Shown here: one piece after another, positions 46,459 to 55,520 of the stretch
Layout: each line of letters starts with the position of its first letter
Numbering within the stretch: the first letter of the stretch is position 1
Assembly: GCF_002379365.1 (NCBI RefSeq)
Contig: NZ_JQIU01000008.1
Coordinates: 983,257 to 1,044,289, forward strand
DNA length: 61,033 nucleotides
Reading direction: 5' to 3'
Source: Brachyspira sp. G79
GTDB taxonomy: Bacteria; Spirochaetota; Brachyspiria; Brachyspirales; Brachyspiraceae
Program-made: the position numbers and the translations under genes
The notes under the pieces: generated by a model
The model's database searches: none
What the model was told of the DNA's origin: nothing
What the model saw: the letters and a program-made list of their open reading frames with translations, nothing else

Positions 46459-48285
46459 TTATTTTTCTATATGGAAAAAGCTCACAACATTCTGCAGTTC
46501 TTTAGCATCATTATAAAGCGATATAGAAGAAGCCGTAGACTCTTCCACCAAAGCAGCATTTTCCTGAGTAATAGTATCCATTTCCATAACTGCTTTATTA
46601 ACCTGAGCTACTCCAGACTGCTGTTCTACGGCAGCGGCACTTATATCTTTTATAATATTTGCTGTATTTTCTATTTGCTCTTTTATTCCTATAAATAATT
46701 GTTCCTGACTCTCTACAATTTCATTAGCCTTATTAATTTTATCATATACCTGATTAATCAATTCTGTAATATCTTTTGCTGAAGTCTGACTATTTTGTGC
46801 CAAACTTCTAACCTCGCTTGCTACAACAGCAAAACCTTTACCTTGATCTCCTGCACGTGCTGCCTCTACAGCCGCATTAAGTGCTAAAATATTAGTCTGA
46901 AAAGCAATTCCTTCTATAACTTTTATTATATCTTTAATTTTTTCACTATCATTATTAACTTCATTCATACTTTTTACCGTTTCTGATACTACTGAAGCTG
47001 CATTCTCTATAGATTCTTTACAGCTATTCATCATATTATTCCCTTTTACAGAATTATTCGTAGCCATAGATATTGCTGAAGATATTTCTTCCATAGAAGA
47101 CGCAGTCTCTTCAAGGTTGGCTGCTGTATTTTCTGCTTTTGCAGCTAAATTCTTATTTCCAGAAGCAAGGGCATTAGCCGCATGAGACATCTTATCAGCA
47201 TTATTCAAAGTGGTTTCTATCACTTCTATTAATTTATATTTCATATTATGGAAAGAATGTGATAATTCTCCAAGTTCATCTTTTCTATTCAACTTTCTTC
47301 TATGCATAATAAGTCTACCGCTTTCTATCTCTTTGGCTTCCTCAACTATAATATTAAGAGGTTTTATTATGCTTCTAGTAAATAAAAATACTACTAATGT
47401 CATAATAACCATGGATATAATGCCTATTATTACACTTATTACAATAATAGATCTATTAACTTCGTATATCTCTTTAGTATCCATAGCATAAGCGACTATC
47501 CAAGGCTGAGCAGTCATTTTTTTATAAAATCCTTCTCTTACACCATATCTTAACTTTCCAGATACAGATGTACCTTGCATTATATTATTATATTCACTTG
47601 GGGCTTGTTTATTTATTTCTGCAGGATCAGTATCCATTATAACTACAGATTTATTATTAACAGTTACTATTCTACCAGACTGTCCTAATCGTACATTACT
47701 AAAATAAGTATCATATATAGACATTATTTTTATAATAGAAACTAAATAACCTATTAATTGATCATTATAATCAAGTATTCTAACACCTAAAGATATTGTA
47801 AGATCTCCTGTAGCAGCTGATTTAACAATATCATCTCCAAATGCCACTTCTTCACCTGCTAATAATTTATTCATCATAGTAGGTCTTAAATCCATAAAAT
47901 TTCTGCCTATTAATTGTGAGTTTCTATCAAAAACTATTACACCTCTTGTATCCATAATAGAGATATTTTCTATAAAATTATTATTTTCTACAAATGAAGT
48001 TATATCTAAATAAACATTATTACTATATGCTGTCATATTTGAAAAGAAATTCTTAATATTAGCACCGCTTGTATATGATTTGTTAACCATTACCTGAGCA
48101 TTTAATATAGAATCAAATAAGTTAGCATAACCCTCAACAGTATTTTCAAATCCTGTATTTGTACTTTCGGTTATACCTTTATTTGAAAAATATACTGAAG
48201 CCGATAATAAAAATAATAACATCAATATAGACATTACACTAATAGTAACTGGAAGTTTAAAAGATAAACTATGGATTTTCTTCAT
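46459..48285 (-). CDS. Methyl-accepting chemotaxis protein
   Basis: The 608-residue transmembrane receptor has an N-terminal span, a periplasmic Cache-type sensor (about 40-275), a second span (IIVISVIIGIISMVIMTLVVFLF), a HAMP domain and a cytoplasmic signalling domain with the hairpin tip IEGIAFQTNILALNAAVEAARAGDQGKGFAVVASEVRSLAQ. It passes ligand signals to CheA/CheW for periplasmic flagella. The Cache sensor often binds amino acids or carboxylates; the ligand is unknown. AGGAG precedes the ATG. Confidence 0.95.
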   Translation of the reverse strand: MKKIHSLSFKLPVTISVMSILMLLFLLSASVYFSNKGITESTNTGFENTVEGYANLFDSILNAQVMVNKSYTSGANIKNFFSNMTAYSNNVYLDITSFVENNNFIENISIMDTRGVIVFDRNSQLIGRNFMDLRPTMMNKLLAGEEVAFGDDIVKSAATGDLTISLGVRILDYNDQLIGYLVSIIKIMSIYDTYFSNVRLGQSGRIVTVNNKSVVIMDTDPAEINKQAPSEYNNIMQGTSVSGKLRYGVREGFYKKMTAQPWIVAYAMDTKEIYEVNRSIIVISVIIGIISMVIMTLVVFLFTRSIIKPLNIIVEEAKEIESGRLIMHRRKLNRKDELGELSHSFHNMKYKLIEVIETTLNNADKMSHAANALASGNKNLAAKAENTAANLEETASSMEEISSAISMATNNSVKGNNMMNSCKESIENAASVVSETVKSMNEVNNDSEKIKDIIKVIEGIAFQTNILALNAAVEAARAGDQGKGFAVVASEVRSLAQNSQTSAKDITELINQVYDKINKANEIVESQEQLFIGIKEQIENTANIIKDISAAAVEQQSGVAQVNKAVMEMDTITQENAALVEESTASSISLYNDAKELQNVVSFFHIEK

Positions 48286-48665
48286 AATAGACTCCTAAAT
48301 AAAACACTAAATTTGTATTAAATGAATGATAAATGTAAAATTTATAAATTTAGTATAGTACAATTATATATAAGTGTCAATAAAGTAAATTAATTTTATA
48401 TAATTATGAAATTGTAAAAGTTTTATTAATGAATATGTAAAATATACAACAAATATATGAAATGTATAATAAAAATAGGTAATAATCTTAATATTATACT
48501 TGCTTCAAAACTAATGATTATTTTATTAATTAAATTATTCTGACAAAATATAATTATTTATATATCAGTAATTCTATTATTTTGTAAAATAATAGAGTTA
48601 AGATATATAATTCAGATTTATAATAAAAGATTTTATTATAAATAATTTTAGAAATAAAGTATTAT
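48286..48665. other. Intergenic region before the MCP gene
   Basis: It contains the MCP promoter and at 48498-48514 a partial copy (ACTTGCTTCAAAACTAA) of the 19-bp repeat end. Nothing else was recognised in this AT-rich stretch. Confidence 0.5.
48352..48380 (-). promoter_or_regulatory. Promoter of the MCP gene
   Basis: On the minus strand: TTGACA (48375-48380), a 17-bp spacer and TATACT (48352-48357). This is a housekeeping rather than a flagellar sigma28 promoter. Confidence 0.75.
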
Positions 48666-49529
48666 TTAATATACACATACTTTCTCTTCATAAACTTCTT
48701 TAGCTTTAGAATAAAACTCTGCAGCTTTTTCATAATTTCCATTGATAAATTCAATATTGCCTAAATGGAAATAAGAACTAGAATCAGGATTTTCTTTTAT
48801 TTTTTTAGTATATTTAGCCTTGCTTTCTTCCAAATTAGGATAATTATCTCTCAAACTTTTGCTTCTAAGGTTTTTAAGAGCAAGAATTTCAGGCGTATCA
48901 GCAGGATACATAGCCAAAGCCTGCAAATACATATTTTCAGCTCTTTTATAATCTTTAATTTCATGAAGACATACGCCATAATAATGATAATCATTATGGT
49001 CAGCCAAATTATTATCTACTAATATTTTATAAAAATTCATAGCTTCTTTATAAAGTTCATTTCTAAAGAAGTAATTAGCCATATAAACTAAAGCAACTCT
49101 GTCTTTTGAATTAATTTTAAGTACATTTTTAGCAGCTTCTAATCCTTTGTCCTCTTCCTTAAGCATAGTACATAAAGATAAAAACTCATAATAAGGATCA
49201 AGATTCTGAGAAGTATATAATGTAATTCCTTTTCTATAAAGTTCAAAAGCATCCTGAAGTCTGTATTCTTTTTTGGCAATAGCCCCCAAAATAAAATATG
49301 CTTCAGCTGCCATCCAATATTCTAAGAAAGTGTTTAAAAATATTTTAGCATGTTCATAATCACCGTTTTCAAATAAGGAAACTGCTACCTGTAAATACGA
49401 CTTCATGTCTTCAGAAGTACTTAATCTCATACTTCTTTTTAAAGCCTCAATAGCTTCTTCATTTACTCCTTTCTTTAAAAGTTCCTCTGCAAGATTACTT
49501 AATTTCATTGCTTTAGTATTAGTAGACAC
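48666..49529 (-). CDS. TPR-repeat protein
   Basis: The protein of about 287 residues consists of tandem TPR units (AVSLFENGDYEHAKIFLNTF, YHYYGVCLHEIKDYKRAENM, YFHLGNIEFINGNYEKAAEF). There is no signal peptide, so it is cytoplasmic. I choose GTG 49529 as the start because AAGGAG lies just before it; the ATG at 49568 would place this site inside the gene and overlap the upstream gene by 20 bp. It follows the LamG/FN3 gene closely and is likely co-transcribed. Confidence 0.83.
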   Translation of the reverse strand: MSTNTKAMKLSNLAEELLKKGVNEEAIEALKRSMRLSTSEDMKSYLQVAVSLFENGDYEHAKIFLNTFLEYWMAAEAYFILGAIAKKEYRLQDAFELYRKGITLYTSQNLDPYYEFLSLCTMLKEEDKGLEAAKNVLKINSKDRVALVYMANYFFRNELYKEAMNFYKILVDNNLADHNDYHYYGVCLHEIKDYKRAENMYLQALAMYPADTPEILALKNLRSKSLRDNYPNLEESKAKYTKKIKENPDSSSYFHLGNIEFINGNYEKAAEFYSKAKEVYEEKVCVY

Positions 49530-49548
49530 GTTAATCTCCTTTTTTATT

Positions 49549-50970
49549 TTAATGAACTGGTCTGACATAAACTTCTTTAGAAAAACCGCTCTCTATATTC
49601 CCGCCTTCTCCACCTATAGCAGTTATAGTAAAATAATAAACCTCATTTGTATTAAGTCCTTCTATATAGTATTCAGTCTGATTTCCTATCCGTATAGGAG
49701 TATACTCAGCATCGTTATAAACTCCTGGCTTTGTGCCGTAATATATTTTATAGCCAGCAACATCTTCATGAACACTATCCCATTTTAACATAACAGAATT
49801 ATTATTAACTGCTGTTGCCGTTAAATTAACAGGTGTCTGCGGAAGTCTTCCCTTATGGTATAAAATATCAACATTATTTAATATAGGAGTTATATTTCTA
49901 TCAGCATTACTATTCAATACAGCTCTTATCTGAAGATATCTTACATTAGATGTAATAGCATTAGTATTATTATCTAAATACTGCCAAGCTATATTATTAT
50001 CATCTGGGGCAAAATAATAATCTGAAGTTCTATAATAAAGGTCTATATAGCAGCCATTCGTAAAACTTCCTGTATAATTTATAGAGTCTATAAATGTATT
50101 TTTATCTTCAAAATCTATAACTCTGCTTATTATTTCTCCATTTGATGAATACCTATATAAATTAAAATCATGTTTATAATCAGGTGTAAAATAGAAAGAA
50201 TCTAACCCTCCTATAAAACCCTGTCCCAAATACAGCGGATCTAATTTGATATTTTCAAATTCAGCAACATAAGGAGATCCGTTTCTATCCCCTGTACTTG
50301 TTAAATATATAACTTCTTCTTCAAGTCCGTCTATATATTTTACTAATTTTCCTGTAGAAGCATCAAAACTAACACTATGATGTCTCCATTCATTTTCCTT
50401 TAAATACTCTCCTCCTGATAAAGTAACATTTGTATACTGACCATTATAAGAAAATAAATTATTAAACTGCCAAACTAATCTGCCATTAATAATATTTGCT
50501 CTTATACCTGCATATTTTGTAACACCATTATCATTATATATAGCCATTTTTGAAAGAACTTTAGAATTCATTCTTACTCTATAAGGATTTAAATAAAATT
50601 CAAAAGTAAAACTTGACATAGAAACATCATCAGAACTATCTAAATAATGATCTATTTTTACATAAGACCTAATATTTGGAAAAAATACAGCCTTTCCTCC
50701 ATTAGCACCAGTTATATATTTTATATCTGAACTGTAGCTTAATCCATGAAAATATGAAGACCCTAAAATAGTTCTCTCAAATATCAATGTCATATCATTT
50801 GATACTTCATCTGAATTACCATTATTTAATACAAAACTATTAGTAATATTATCTACTGAACTGTAATAAATATTATTTGTATCAGAAAAAACATTAATAA
50901 CAGCCGCATTTAGATTGACTGTACAAAATAAAATAAACGCTATAAAACTGCCTATATAACGCACTTTCAA
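49549..50970 (-). CDS. Exported LamG-like/fibronectin type III protein
   Basis: The 473-residue protein has a signal peptide (MKVRYIGSFIAFILFCTVNLNAA), a concanavalin/LamG-like region (about 90-260, FTFEFYLNPYRV, EWRHHSVSFD, GLDSFYFTP) and a C-terminal FN3 domain (about 375-470, PQTPVNLTATAVNNNSVMLKWD, TNEVYYFTITAIGGEGG). These domains bind carbohydrates or proteins, so it is probably a cell-surface or periplasmic adhesin-like protein. The stop is 19 bp from the GTG of the TPR gene. Confidence 0.85.
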   Translation of the reverse strand: MKVRYIGSFIAFILFCTVNLNAAVINVFSDTNNIYYSSVDNITNSFVLNNGNSDEVSNDMTLIFERTILGSSYFHGLSYSSDIKYITGANGGKAVFFPNIRSYVKIDHYLDSSDDVSMSSFTFEFYLNPYRVRMNSKVLSKMAIYNDNGVTKYAGIRANIINGRLVWQFNNLFSYNGQYTNVTLSGGEYLKENEWRHHSVSFDASTGKLVKYIDGLEEEVIYLTSTGDRNGSPYVAEFENIKLDPLYLGQGFIGGLDSFYFTPDYKHDFNLYRYSSNGEIISRVIDFEDKNTFIDSINYTGSFTNGCYIDLYYRTSDYYFAPDDNNIAWQYLDNNTNAITSNVRYLQIRAVLNSNADRNITPILNNVDILYHKGRLPQTPVNLTATAVNNNSVMLKWDSVHEDVAGYKIYYGTKPGVYNDAEYTPIRIGNQTEYYIEGLNTNEVYYFTITAIGGEGGNIESGFSKEVYVRPVH

Positions 50971-51252
50971 TTCCTAATTATTTTTATAATTCTTTAATAA
51001 TTATTCGGATATTTTTTTAATTCCATTATTAAAAATATAATAAAAACGTCTATTAAAAACTATATATTTATACTAACTGTAAAAATATATCAAAATAAAT
51101 ACTATATTTTAAATATAAAAAAAAATTAAAATATGTTATCATAATTTTTATATTTGGAAGTATTTTTCAGTTATTTTAATAGTAATGTTATTTTAGCAAT
51201 ATAAAAATATATTGTTTGACTTGGCAAAAAGACTACAATTTAAGGATTTAAT

Positions 51253-51888
51253 ATGAAATTGTTAATTATTATCAGTTTATTAATATCAAATGCAATATTA
51301 TTTGCAGATATAAAAATAGGTTTCTTTTCAGCTGTACATAGTGGAGATATAAAAACAGTACAGGAATATATAGAAATGGGTATTAATGTTAATATACAAG
51401 ATGATATGAAAAGAACTCCATTAATGATAGCAATATATAAAAATGATATGAAAATGGCTAAACTTTTTATTGATAATGGGGCAAATGTTAATATACAAGA
51501 TAATAAATTTAATTCTCCTTTTTTATATGCCTGCGAGAAAGGATATATAAATACAATAAAAATAATGTATGTTAATGCTGATACTAAAGTAGTTAATATA
51601 TATGGAGCAAATGCTTTAACACTGGCATGCGAAAAAGGACATTGGGAAACAGTAAAATTTCTGCTTGAAAATACTGATATAAATGTTAATCATGCAGATA
51701 ACTTATCAAGAACCGCTTTACTTGAAATAGCAATATTTGGAAAAGACACTATTAACTATGTAGAAATAGTAAAACTTCTATTAGAGCATAATGCTGACAA
51801 AAACATAAAAGACAGTAAAGGAAATGATGCTTTATACTATGCTAAAGAAAGAAATTTGAAAAATATAGAAAAATTATTGACAGAATAA
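51253..51888 (+). CDS. Secreted ankyrin-repeat protein, short
   Basis: The 211-residue protein has a signal peptide (MKLLIIISLLISNAILFA) and about five ankyrin repeats (DDMKRTPLMIAIYKNDMKM, GANALTLACEKGHWETVKFLL). It resembles the longer protein at 18850 in design. AAGGA precedes the ATG. An export and protein-binding role is inferred. Confidence 0.9.
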   Translation: MKLLIIISLLISNAILFADIKIGFFSAVHSGDIKTVQEYIEMGINVNIQDDMKRTPLMIAIYKNDMKMAKLFIDNGANVNIQDNKFNSPFLYACEKGYINTIKIMYVNADTKVVNIYGANALTLACEKGHWETVKFLLENTDINVNHADNLSRTALLEIAIFGKDTINYVEIVKLLLEHNADKNIKDSKGNDALYYAKERNLKNIEKLLTE

Positions 51889-51901
51889 TTAAATACATAA
51901 A

Positions 51902-51940
51902 AAAGGCAAGAGCCATTGTATTAAACTCCTGCCTTTAATT
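51902..51940. terminator. Bidirectional terminator between the ankyrin and hydrogenase genes
   Basis: AAAGGCAAGAG (51902-51912) and CTCCTGCCTTT (51926-51936) pair with one mismatch. The minus-strand side ends in six T, serving the hydrogenase gene. Confidence 0.75.
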
Positions 51941-51965
51941 ATTACTTATTTATTTAACAAAACTA

Positions 51966-53438
51966 TTAGTCTTTTTTAACTTCAGTACCAGTAGAAGCGT
52001 ATCTTTGTAATTGAACAGCAGCAGCTTTAGGATTTTTTACTACGCAAGGACCTCCTACACAGCCTCCGTTACAAGCCATAACCTCAACAAGATTAGGTGT
52101 ATCAGCGGTAACAGGGGTTTCTCCCGACTGAACTTTACCATATCCTTTAAGCTGTTTCATACCTTCTTTATCTAGTCCGTTAATAACAGCAGATTTTAAT
52201 TTTTCAGGGTGTTTTAATCTTATTTTAACAGCTTCAGCTACACCGCCGCTCATGGCATATTTTCTTCCAGAAGCAGTAGGAACAGTTTCTATATCCAAAT
52301 CAGGCTCCTTAGCAACTTCTGTACCAGTAGCTATAAATAAAGCATCAAGCTCTTCCATAGATAAACAATAATCTACCAAATCATCATCTATGCTCTCTCT
52401 TCTCTTAGCGAGGCAAGGACCTATAAAAACATTAACAGCCTCAGGATCTTCAGCATGCATCATTTCAGCAGTATAATGCATAGGAGTTTTAGTTTCGGAT
52501 ACACAAGGTATCAATTCAGGTACATGTTTTCTAACAGCTTTAACATAAGCAGGACAGCAGGAAGTAGTCATAAGTTTATCTCCTCTCTCCATCCTCTCTT
52601 CAAACTCAGCTGCCTCTCTGTCAGAAGTAACATCAGCACCCAAAGCTACCTCCCAAACTTTATTAAATCCTATTTTTAATAAAGCACTTTTTAATTGTCC
52701 TGGTTTAGCATTAAATTGTGAAGCTATGGCTGGAGCATACATAACATTAACTTTTTTATCTTCTTTTAGATGTTTTAAAACATCTAAAAGCTGCCCCTTA
52801 TCCATCATAGCACTAAAAGGACATTCTCTCATACAATTTCCGCAGAATATACATTTATGATAATCTATTACTTCTTTACCCTGTTCATTTTTATTAATTG
52901 CTCCTACAGGACATGATTCCTCACAAGGAACAGGTATATATATTATAGCATGATAAGGACAATTTTTTAAACATAATCCGCAGTTTATACATTTGCTGCT
53001 GTCTATATGTGCCCTTTTTTCATCTAAAATGGTAATTGCATTTTTAGGACAGTTCATCATACAAGGTCTTGCTAAACAAGCCTGACAAGCATTAGTAACC
53101 ATAAAATTTGCCCTAACACAAGCATTGCATGCCTCATCAAGTACTGTAAGCATAGGCCAAGTTGGTTTTTCTCTCTCTAATGCTAATTTAGCATATTCAG
53201 ATAATGGTATTCCGCTGTCTTCTTTACCTTCAACACTTATTCCAAGTCTAGCCATAATTCTATTTTTTATGATTTCCCTGTCGTTATGTATACAGCATCT
53301 TATAGATTTACTATCTCTTGGTATAATTTCTATAGGCAATCTATCTATATCCTCTATCAATCTGTCTTCAATAAACATTAATGCTATTTTTACCAAAATT
53401 TCCTTTTTTAATTGAGAGGCATTATTATTAATATTCAC
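51966..53438 (-). CDS. Monomeric [FeFe]-hydrogenase
   Basis: The 490-residue enzyme makes or uses H2. The N-terminal half has Cys-rich ferredoxin clusters (ACNACVRANF, CQACLARPCMMNCP, CINCGLCLKNCP, CIFCGNCMRECP). The C-terminal half has the H-cluster motifs L1 TSCCPAY, L2 GPCLAKRRE and L3 ACNGGCVGGPC. L1 has CCPAY where group-A enzymes have a Trp, suggesting a group-B-type sequence. The start is a GTG with GGAG 8 nt upstream. Maturase hydG lies 6 kb away. No partner subunit is encoded beside it, so a ferredoxin-linked function is likely. Confidence 0.93.
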   Translation of the reverse strand: MNINNNASQLKKEILVKIALMFIEDRLIEDIDRLPIEIIPRDSKSIRCCIHNDREIIKNRIMARLGISVEGKEDSGIPLSEYAKLALEREKPTWPMLTVLDEACNACVRANFMVTNACQACLARPCMMNCPKNAITILDEKRAHIDSSKCINCGLCLKNCPYHAIIYIPVPCEESCPVGAINKNEQGKEVIDYHKCIFCGNCMRECPFSAMMDKGQLLDVLKHLKEDKKVNVMYAPAIASQFNAKPGQLKSALLKIGFNKVWEVALGADVTSDREAAEFEERMERGDKLMTTSCCPAYVKAVRKHVPELIPCVSETKTPMHYTAEMMHAEDPEAVNVFIGPCLAKRRESIDDDLVDYCLSMEELDALFIATGTEVAKEPDLDIETVPTASGRKYAMSGGVAEAVKIRLKHPEKLKSAVINGLDKEGMKQLKGYGKVQSGETPVTADTPNLVEVMACNGGCVGGPCVVKNPKAAAVQLQRYASTGTEVKKD

Positions 53439-53511
53439 CTTATATTCTCCTATTATTTTTAAGTGATTTGATATTAAATTAAATTAACTAATACCATTTT
53501 TATTATCATAT

Positions 53512-53539
53512 ATTATAATATGAAATTTAATTTTTTCAA
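53512..53539 (-). promoter_or_regulatory. Promoter of the [FeFe]-hydrogenase gene
   Basis: On the minus strand: TTGAAA (53534-53539), a 16-bp spacer and TATAAT (53512-53517). Confidence 0.6.
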
Positions 53540-53660
53540 GTATAATATTCAAATTATGTACAAAAATTTATTGTATATAGTATTCATATTAAATATGTAA
53601 TAATCAAACAAAAATACAAAATAAAAACATATTAAATTAAATAAAAAACTAATTTATTTC

Positions 53661-53689
53661 TTGACAAACCATAATTAAATAACTATATT
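53661..53689 (+). promoter_or_regulatory. Promoter of alanine dehydrogenase
   Basis: TTGACA (53661-53666), a 17-bp spacer and TATATT (53684-53689): a near-consensus sigma70 promoter, consistent with strong expression. Confidence 0.8.
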
Positions 53690-53764
53690 GTATATATATA
53701 GAATTTTATATATAATATAATATACTTCTATATGAAGTAATTTTAATTTTAAAGGAGTTTTTAT

Positions 53765-54877
53765 ATGCTTATAGGATGCCCAAAAGAAATTAAAAATCAA
53801 GAGTACAGAGTTGGATTAACACCAGCTAATGCTGCTGATTATATACTGCATGGCAATAAAGTAATTATGGAAAAAGGTGCAGGTGAAGGTTCAGGATTTA
53901 GCGATGAAGAATATAAAAAAGTTGGTGCTGAAATAGCTGATAAAAAAAGAGTATTTGAAGCAGATATGATTATTAAAGTAAAAGAACCTATAGAAGAAGA
54001 ATATGAATATTTTAGAGAAAATCAAATATTATATACATATCTGCATTTAGCTGCTGATAAACCTTTAACTGAAATGCTTTTAAAGAAAAAAATAAGATCA
54101 ATAGCATACGAAACTATGAAAGATGAAATGAATCAGCTGCCTTGTTTAGCTCCTATGAGCGGAATAGCTGGAAGGTTATCTATTCAGGAAGCTGCTAAGT
54201 ATATGGAAAAGAAATTCGGAGGAGAAGGTGTATTATTAGGCGGTGTTCCGGGTGTTCAAAAAGCGAATGTTGTTATATTAGGTGCTGGTGTTGTAGGTCT
54301 TAATGCAGCTCAGATAGCTATGGGATTTGGGGCTAATGTATCTATTACTGATATTAATGTAGCAAGACTATCGTATATAGATCAAATATTCAATATGAGA
54401 ATAAATACATATTTTAGTGCTCCTTCAACTTTAGAAGAGTTATTTAAAACTGCTGATGTTGTAATTGGAAGCGTACTTATACCGGGTGCTAAAGCTCCTA
54501 AACTATTAAGAAAAGAACATTTAAAAATTATGAAAAAAGGGGCTGTAATAGTAGATGTTGCTATTGACCAAGGCGGATGCTTTGAAACATCTCACCCTAC
54601 TACTCATGATGATCCTATATTTATAGTAGATGATATTGTTCATTACTGTGTCGCCAATATGCCGGGGGCTGTGGCAAGAACTTCTACTATAGCACTTACC
54701 AATTCTACAACTCATTATGGAATAATGCTTGCAGAAAAAGGATTAGAAGAAATTTGCAAAACAAATAATACTTTGCTTACTGGACTTAATACTTATAATG
54801 GAAAATGTACATTTAAAGGTGTTGCTGAAGCATTTGGAATTGAATATACAGATCCTAAAGCTGCATTAGCAAGTTAA
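53765..54877 (+). CDS. ald: Alanine dehydrogenase
   Basis: It converts L-alanine to pyruvate and ammonia with NAD, or the reverse. The 370 residues are typical. The N-terminus MLIGCPKEIKNQEYRVGLTP, Lys73 (IKVKEP), His94 (YLHLAADK) and the NAD site VVILGAGVVGLNAAQIA are present. AAAGGAG and a near-consensus promoter lie upstream, and a terminator downstream. In a fermenting anaerobe it may assimilate ammonia or regenerate NAD. Confidence 0.96.
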   Translation: MLIGCPKEIKNQEYRVGLTPANAADYILHGNKVIMEKGAGEGSGFSDEEYKKVGAEIADKKRVFEADMIIKVKEPIEEEYEYFRENQILYTYLHLAADKPLTEMLLKKKIRSIAYETMKDEMNQLPCLAPMSGIAGRLSIQEAAKYMEKKFGGEGVLLGGVPGVQKANVVILGAGVVGLNAAQIAMGFGANVSITDINVARLSYIDQIFNMRINTYFSAPSTLEELFKTADVVIGSVLIPGAKAPKLLRKEHLKIMKKGAVIVDVAIDQGGCFETSHPTTHDDPIFIVDDIVHYCVANMPGAVARTSTIALTNSTTHYGIMLAEKGLEEICKTNNTLLTGLNTYNGKCTFKGVAEAFGIEYTDPKAALAS

Positions 54878-54909
54878 ACAAATTAAAAATAAAATTTTAT
54901 TACACCATT

Positions 54910-54945
54910 GCCGTAAAGTTTAATCAGCTTTACGGCTTTAATTTA
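54910..54945 (+). terminator. Terminator of ald
   Basis: GCCGTAAAG (54910-54918) and CTTTACGGC (54928-54936) form a perfect 9-bp stem followed by a T-rich tail. Confidence 0.85.
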
Positions 54946-55007
54946 AAATTATAAAAAAATGCATATAAATATATTGACTTTAATACTTATTTAATATAGT
55001 ATTACTA

Positions 55008-55131
55008 CTAAAAATAATAGTTTATTTAATTTACTAAAAGCTCTTTATTAAAAAAGAAAATTATCAATTTTTTATAAGTACATAAAACTCCAAAATCGCT
55101 ATAAGTTATTCTTGTAGCGATTTACTTTTTT
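55008..55131 (+). ncRNA. Candidate small RNA
   Basis: TTGACT (54974-54979) and TAGTAT (54997-55002) lie 17 bp apart, about 90 bp before an intrinsic terminator that has no gene of its own: AAATCGCTATAA (55093-55104) with TTGTAGCGATTT (55112-55123), then a T-rich tail. The transcript would be about 124 nt. The -10 is only fair and the spacer has no recognisable RNA family, so this is a hypothesis. Confidence 0.3.
55093..55131 (+). terminator. Orphan intrinsic terminator
   Basis: A 12-bp stem with one G-U pair and a 7-nt loop is followed by TTTACTTTTTT-like sequence. The nearest upstream gene already has its own terminator. Confidence 0.65.
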
Positions 55132-55189
55132 AAAGTTATAAATTATTATTTATTAATAAAAATTGATTACCGATTCATATATACCTAAA

Positions 55190-55490
55190 CAATTACAATT
55201 TGTAAAGATTAATTGTTTAAATTTAAAATATTTGCAGGGCTTTGCCAACCATGCTGTGTGCTACGCAGCACCCCAGTTCTTTTATTGGTATAAAATAACC
55301 AAAAAAACTGCATTTTTAACCCAAATTTTAGAGATTATCATACATTTAATGCATATTTTTAAAATATAAAGTTCTAGCAATTGCATTTTTCATGAAACCT
55401 ATACAAGGATAAAAACTTTTTGTGCGGCAAAAAGGTTAATAATTCTATATAATATGTACCAATTGACAAAATAAAATTGTTCAAGTATAA
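55190..55490 (+). repeat. Decayed dispersed intergenic repeat, copy 3
   Basis: This is the best-preserved copy. It shares ordered blocks with copy 2 (35860-36205), including AATTACAATTTGTAAA, CCCAGTTCTTTTAT, TATAAAGTTCTA and ATAATTCTATATAA, and with copy 1 (9844-10040, reversed), including ATTATCATACATTTAAT, GTGCGGCAAAAAG and AATTGACAAAATAAAATTG. Confidence 0.75.
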
Positions 55491-55520
55491 ACTAGTAATG
55501 GACAGATAATTTTTTATAGT

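Larger units (their letters stand above)
53439..53764. other. Divergent control region, hydrogenase and alanine dehydrogenase
   Basis: These 326 bp hold two promoters pointing outward (minus at 53512-53539, plus at 53661-53689). No shared operator could be picked out with confidence. Confidence 0.6.
54878..55520. other. Intergenic region with terminators, candidate small RNA and a repeat
   Basis: There is no protein gene here. In order: the ald terminator, a promoter-like pair (54974-55002), an orphan terminator (55093-55131) and a decayed dispersed repeat (55190-55490). A short open frame at 55163-55369 falls inside the repeat and is not credible. Confidence 0.6.

Noticed and set aside
49530-49568. 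Overlapping ATG start of the TPR gene
   Set aside because: The AAGGAG before GTG 49529 explains the start better and removes the overlap with the upstream gene.
55163-55369. Short open frame between ald and plsC
   Set aside because: It falls inside a dispersed repeat, has no ribosome binding site and no similarity I recognise.
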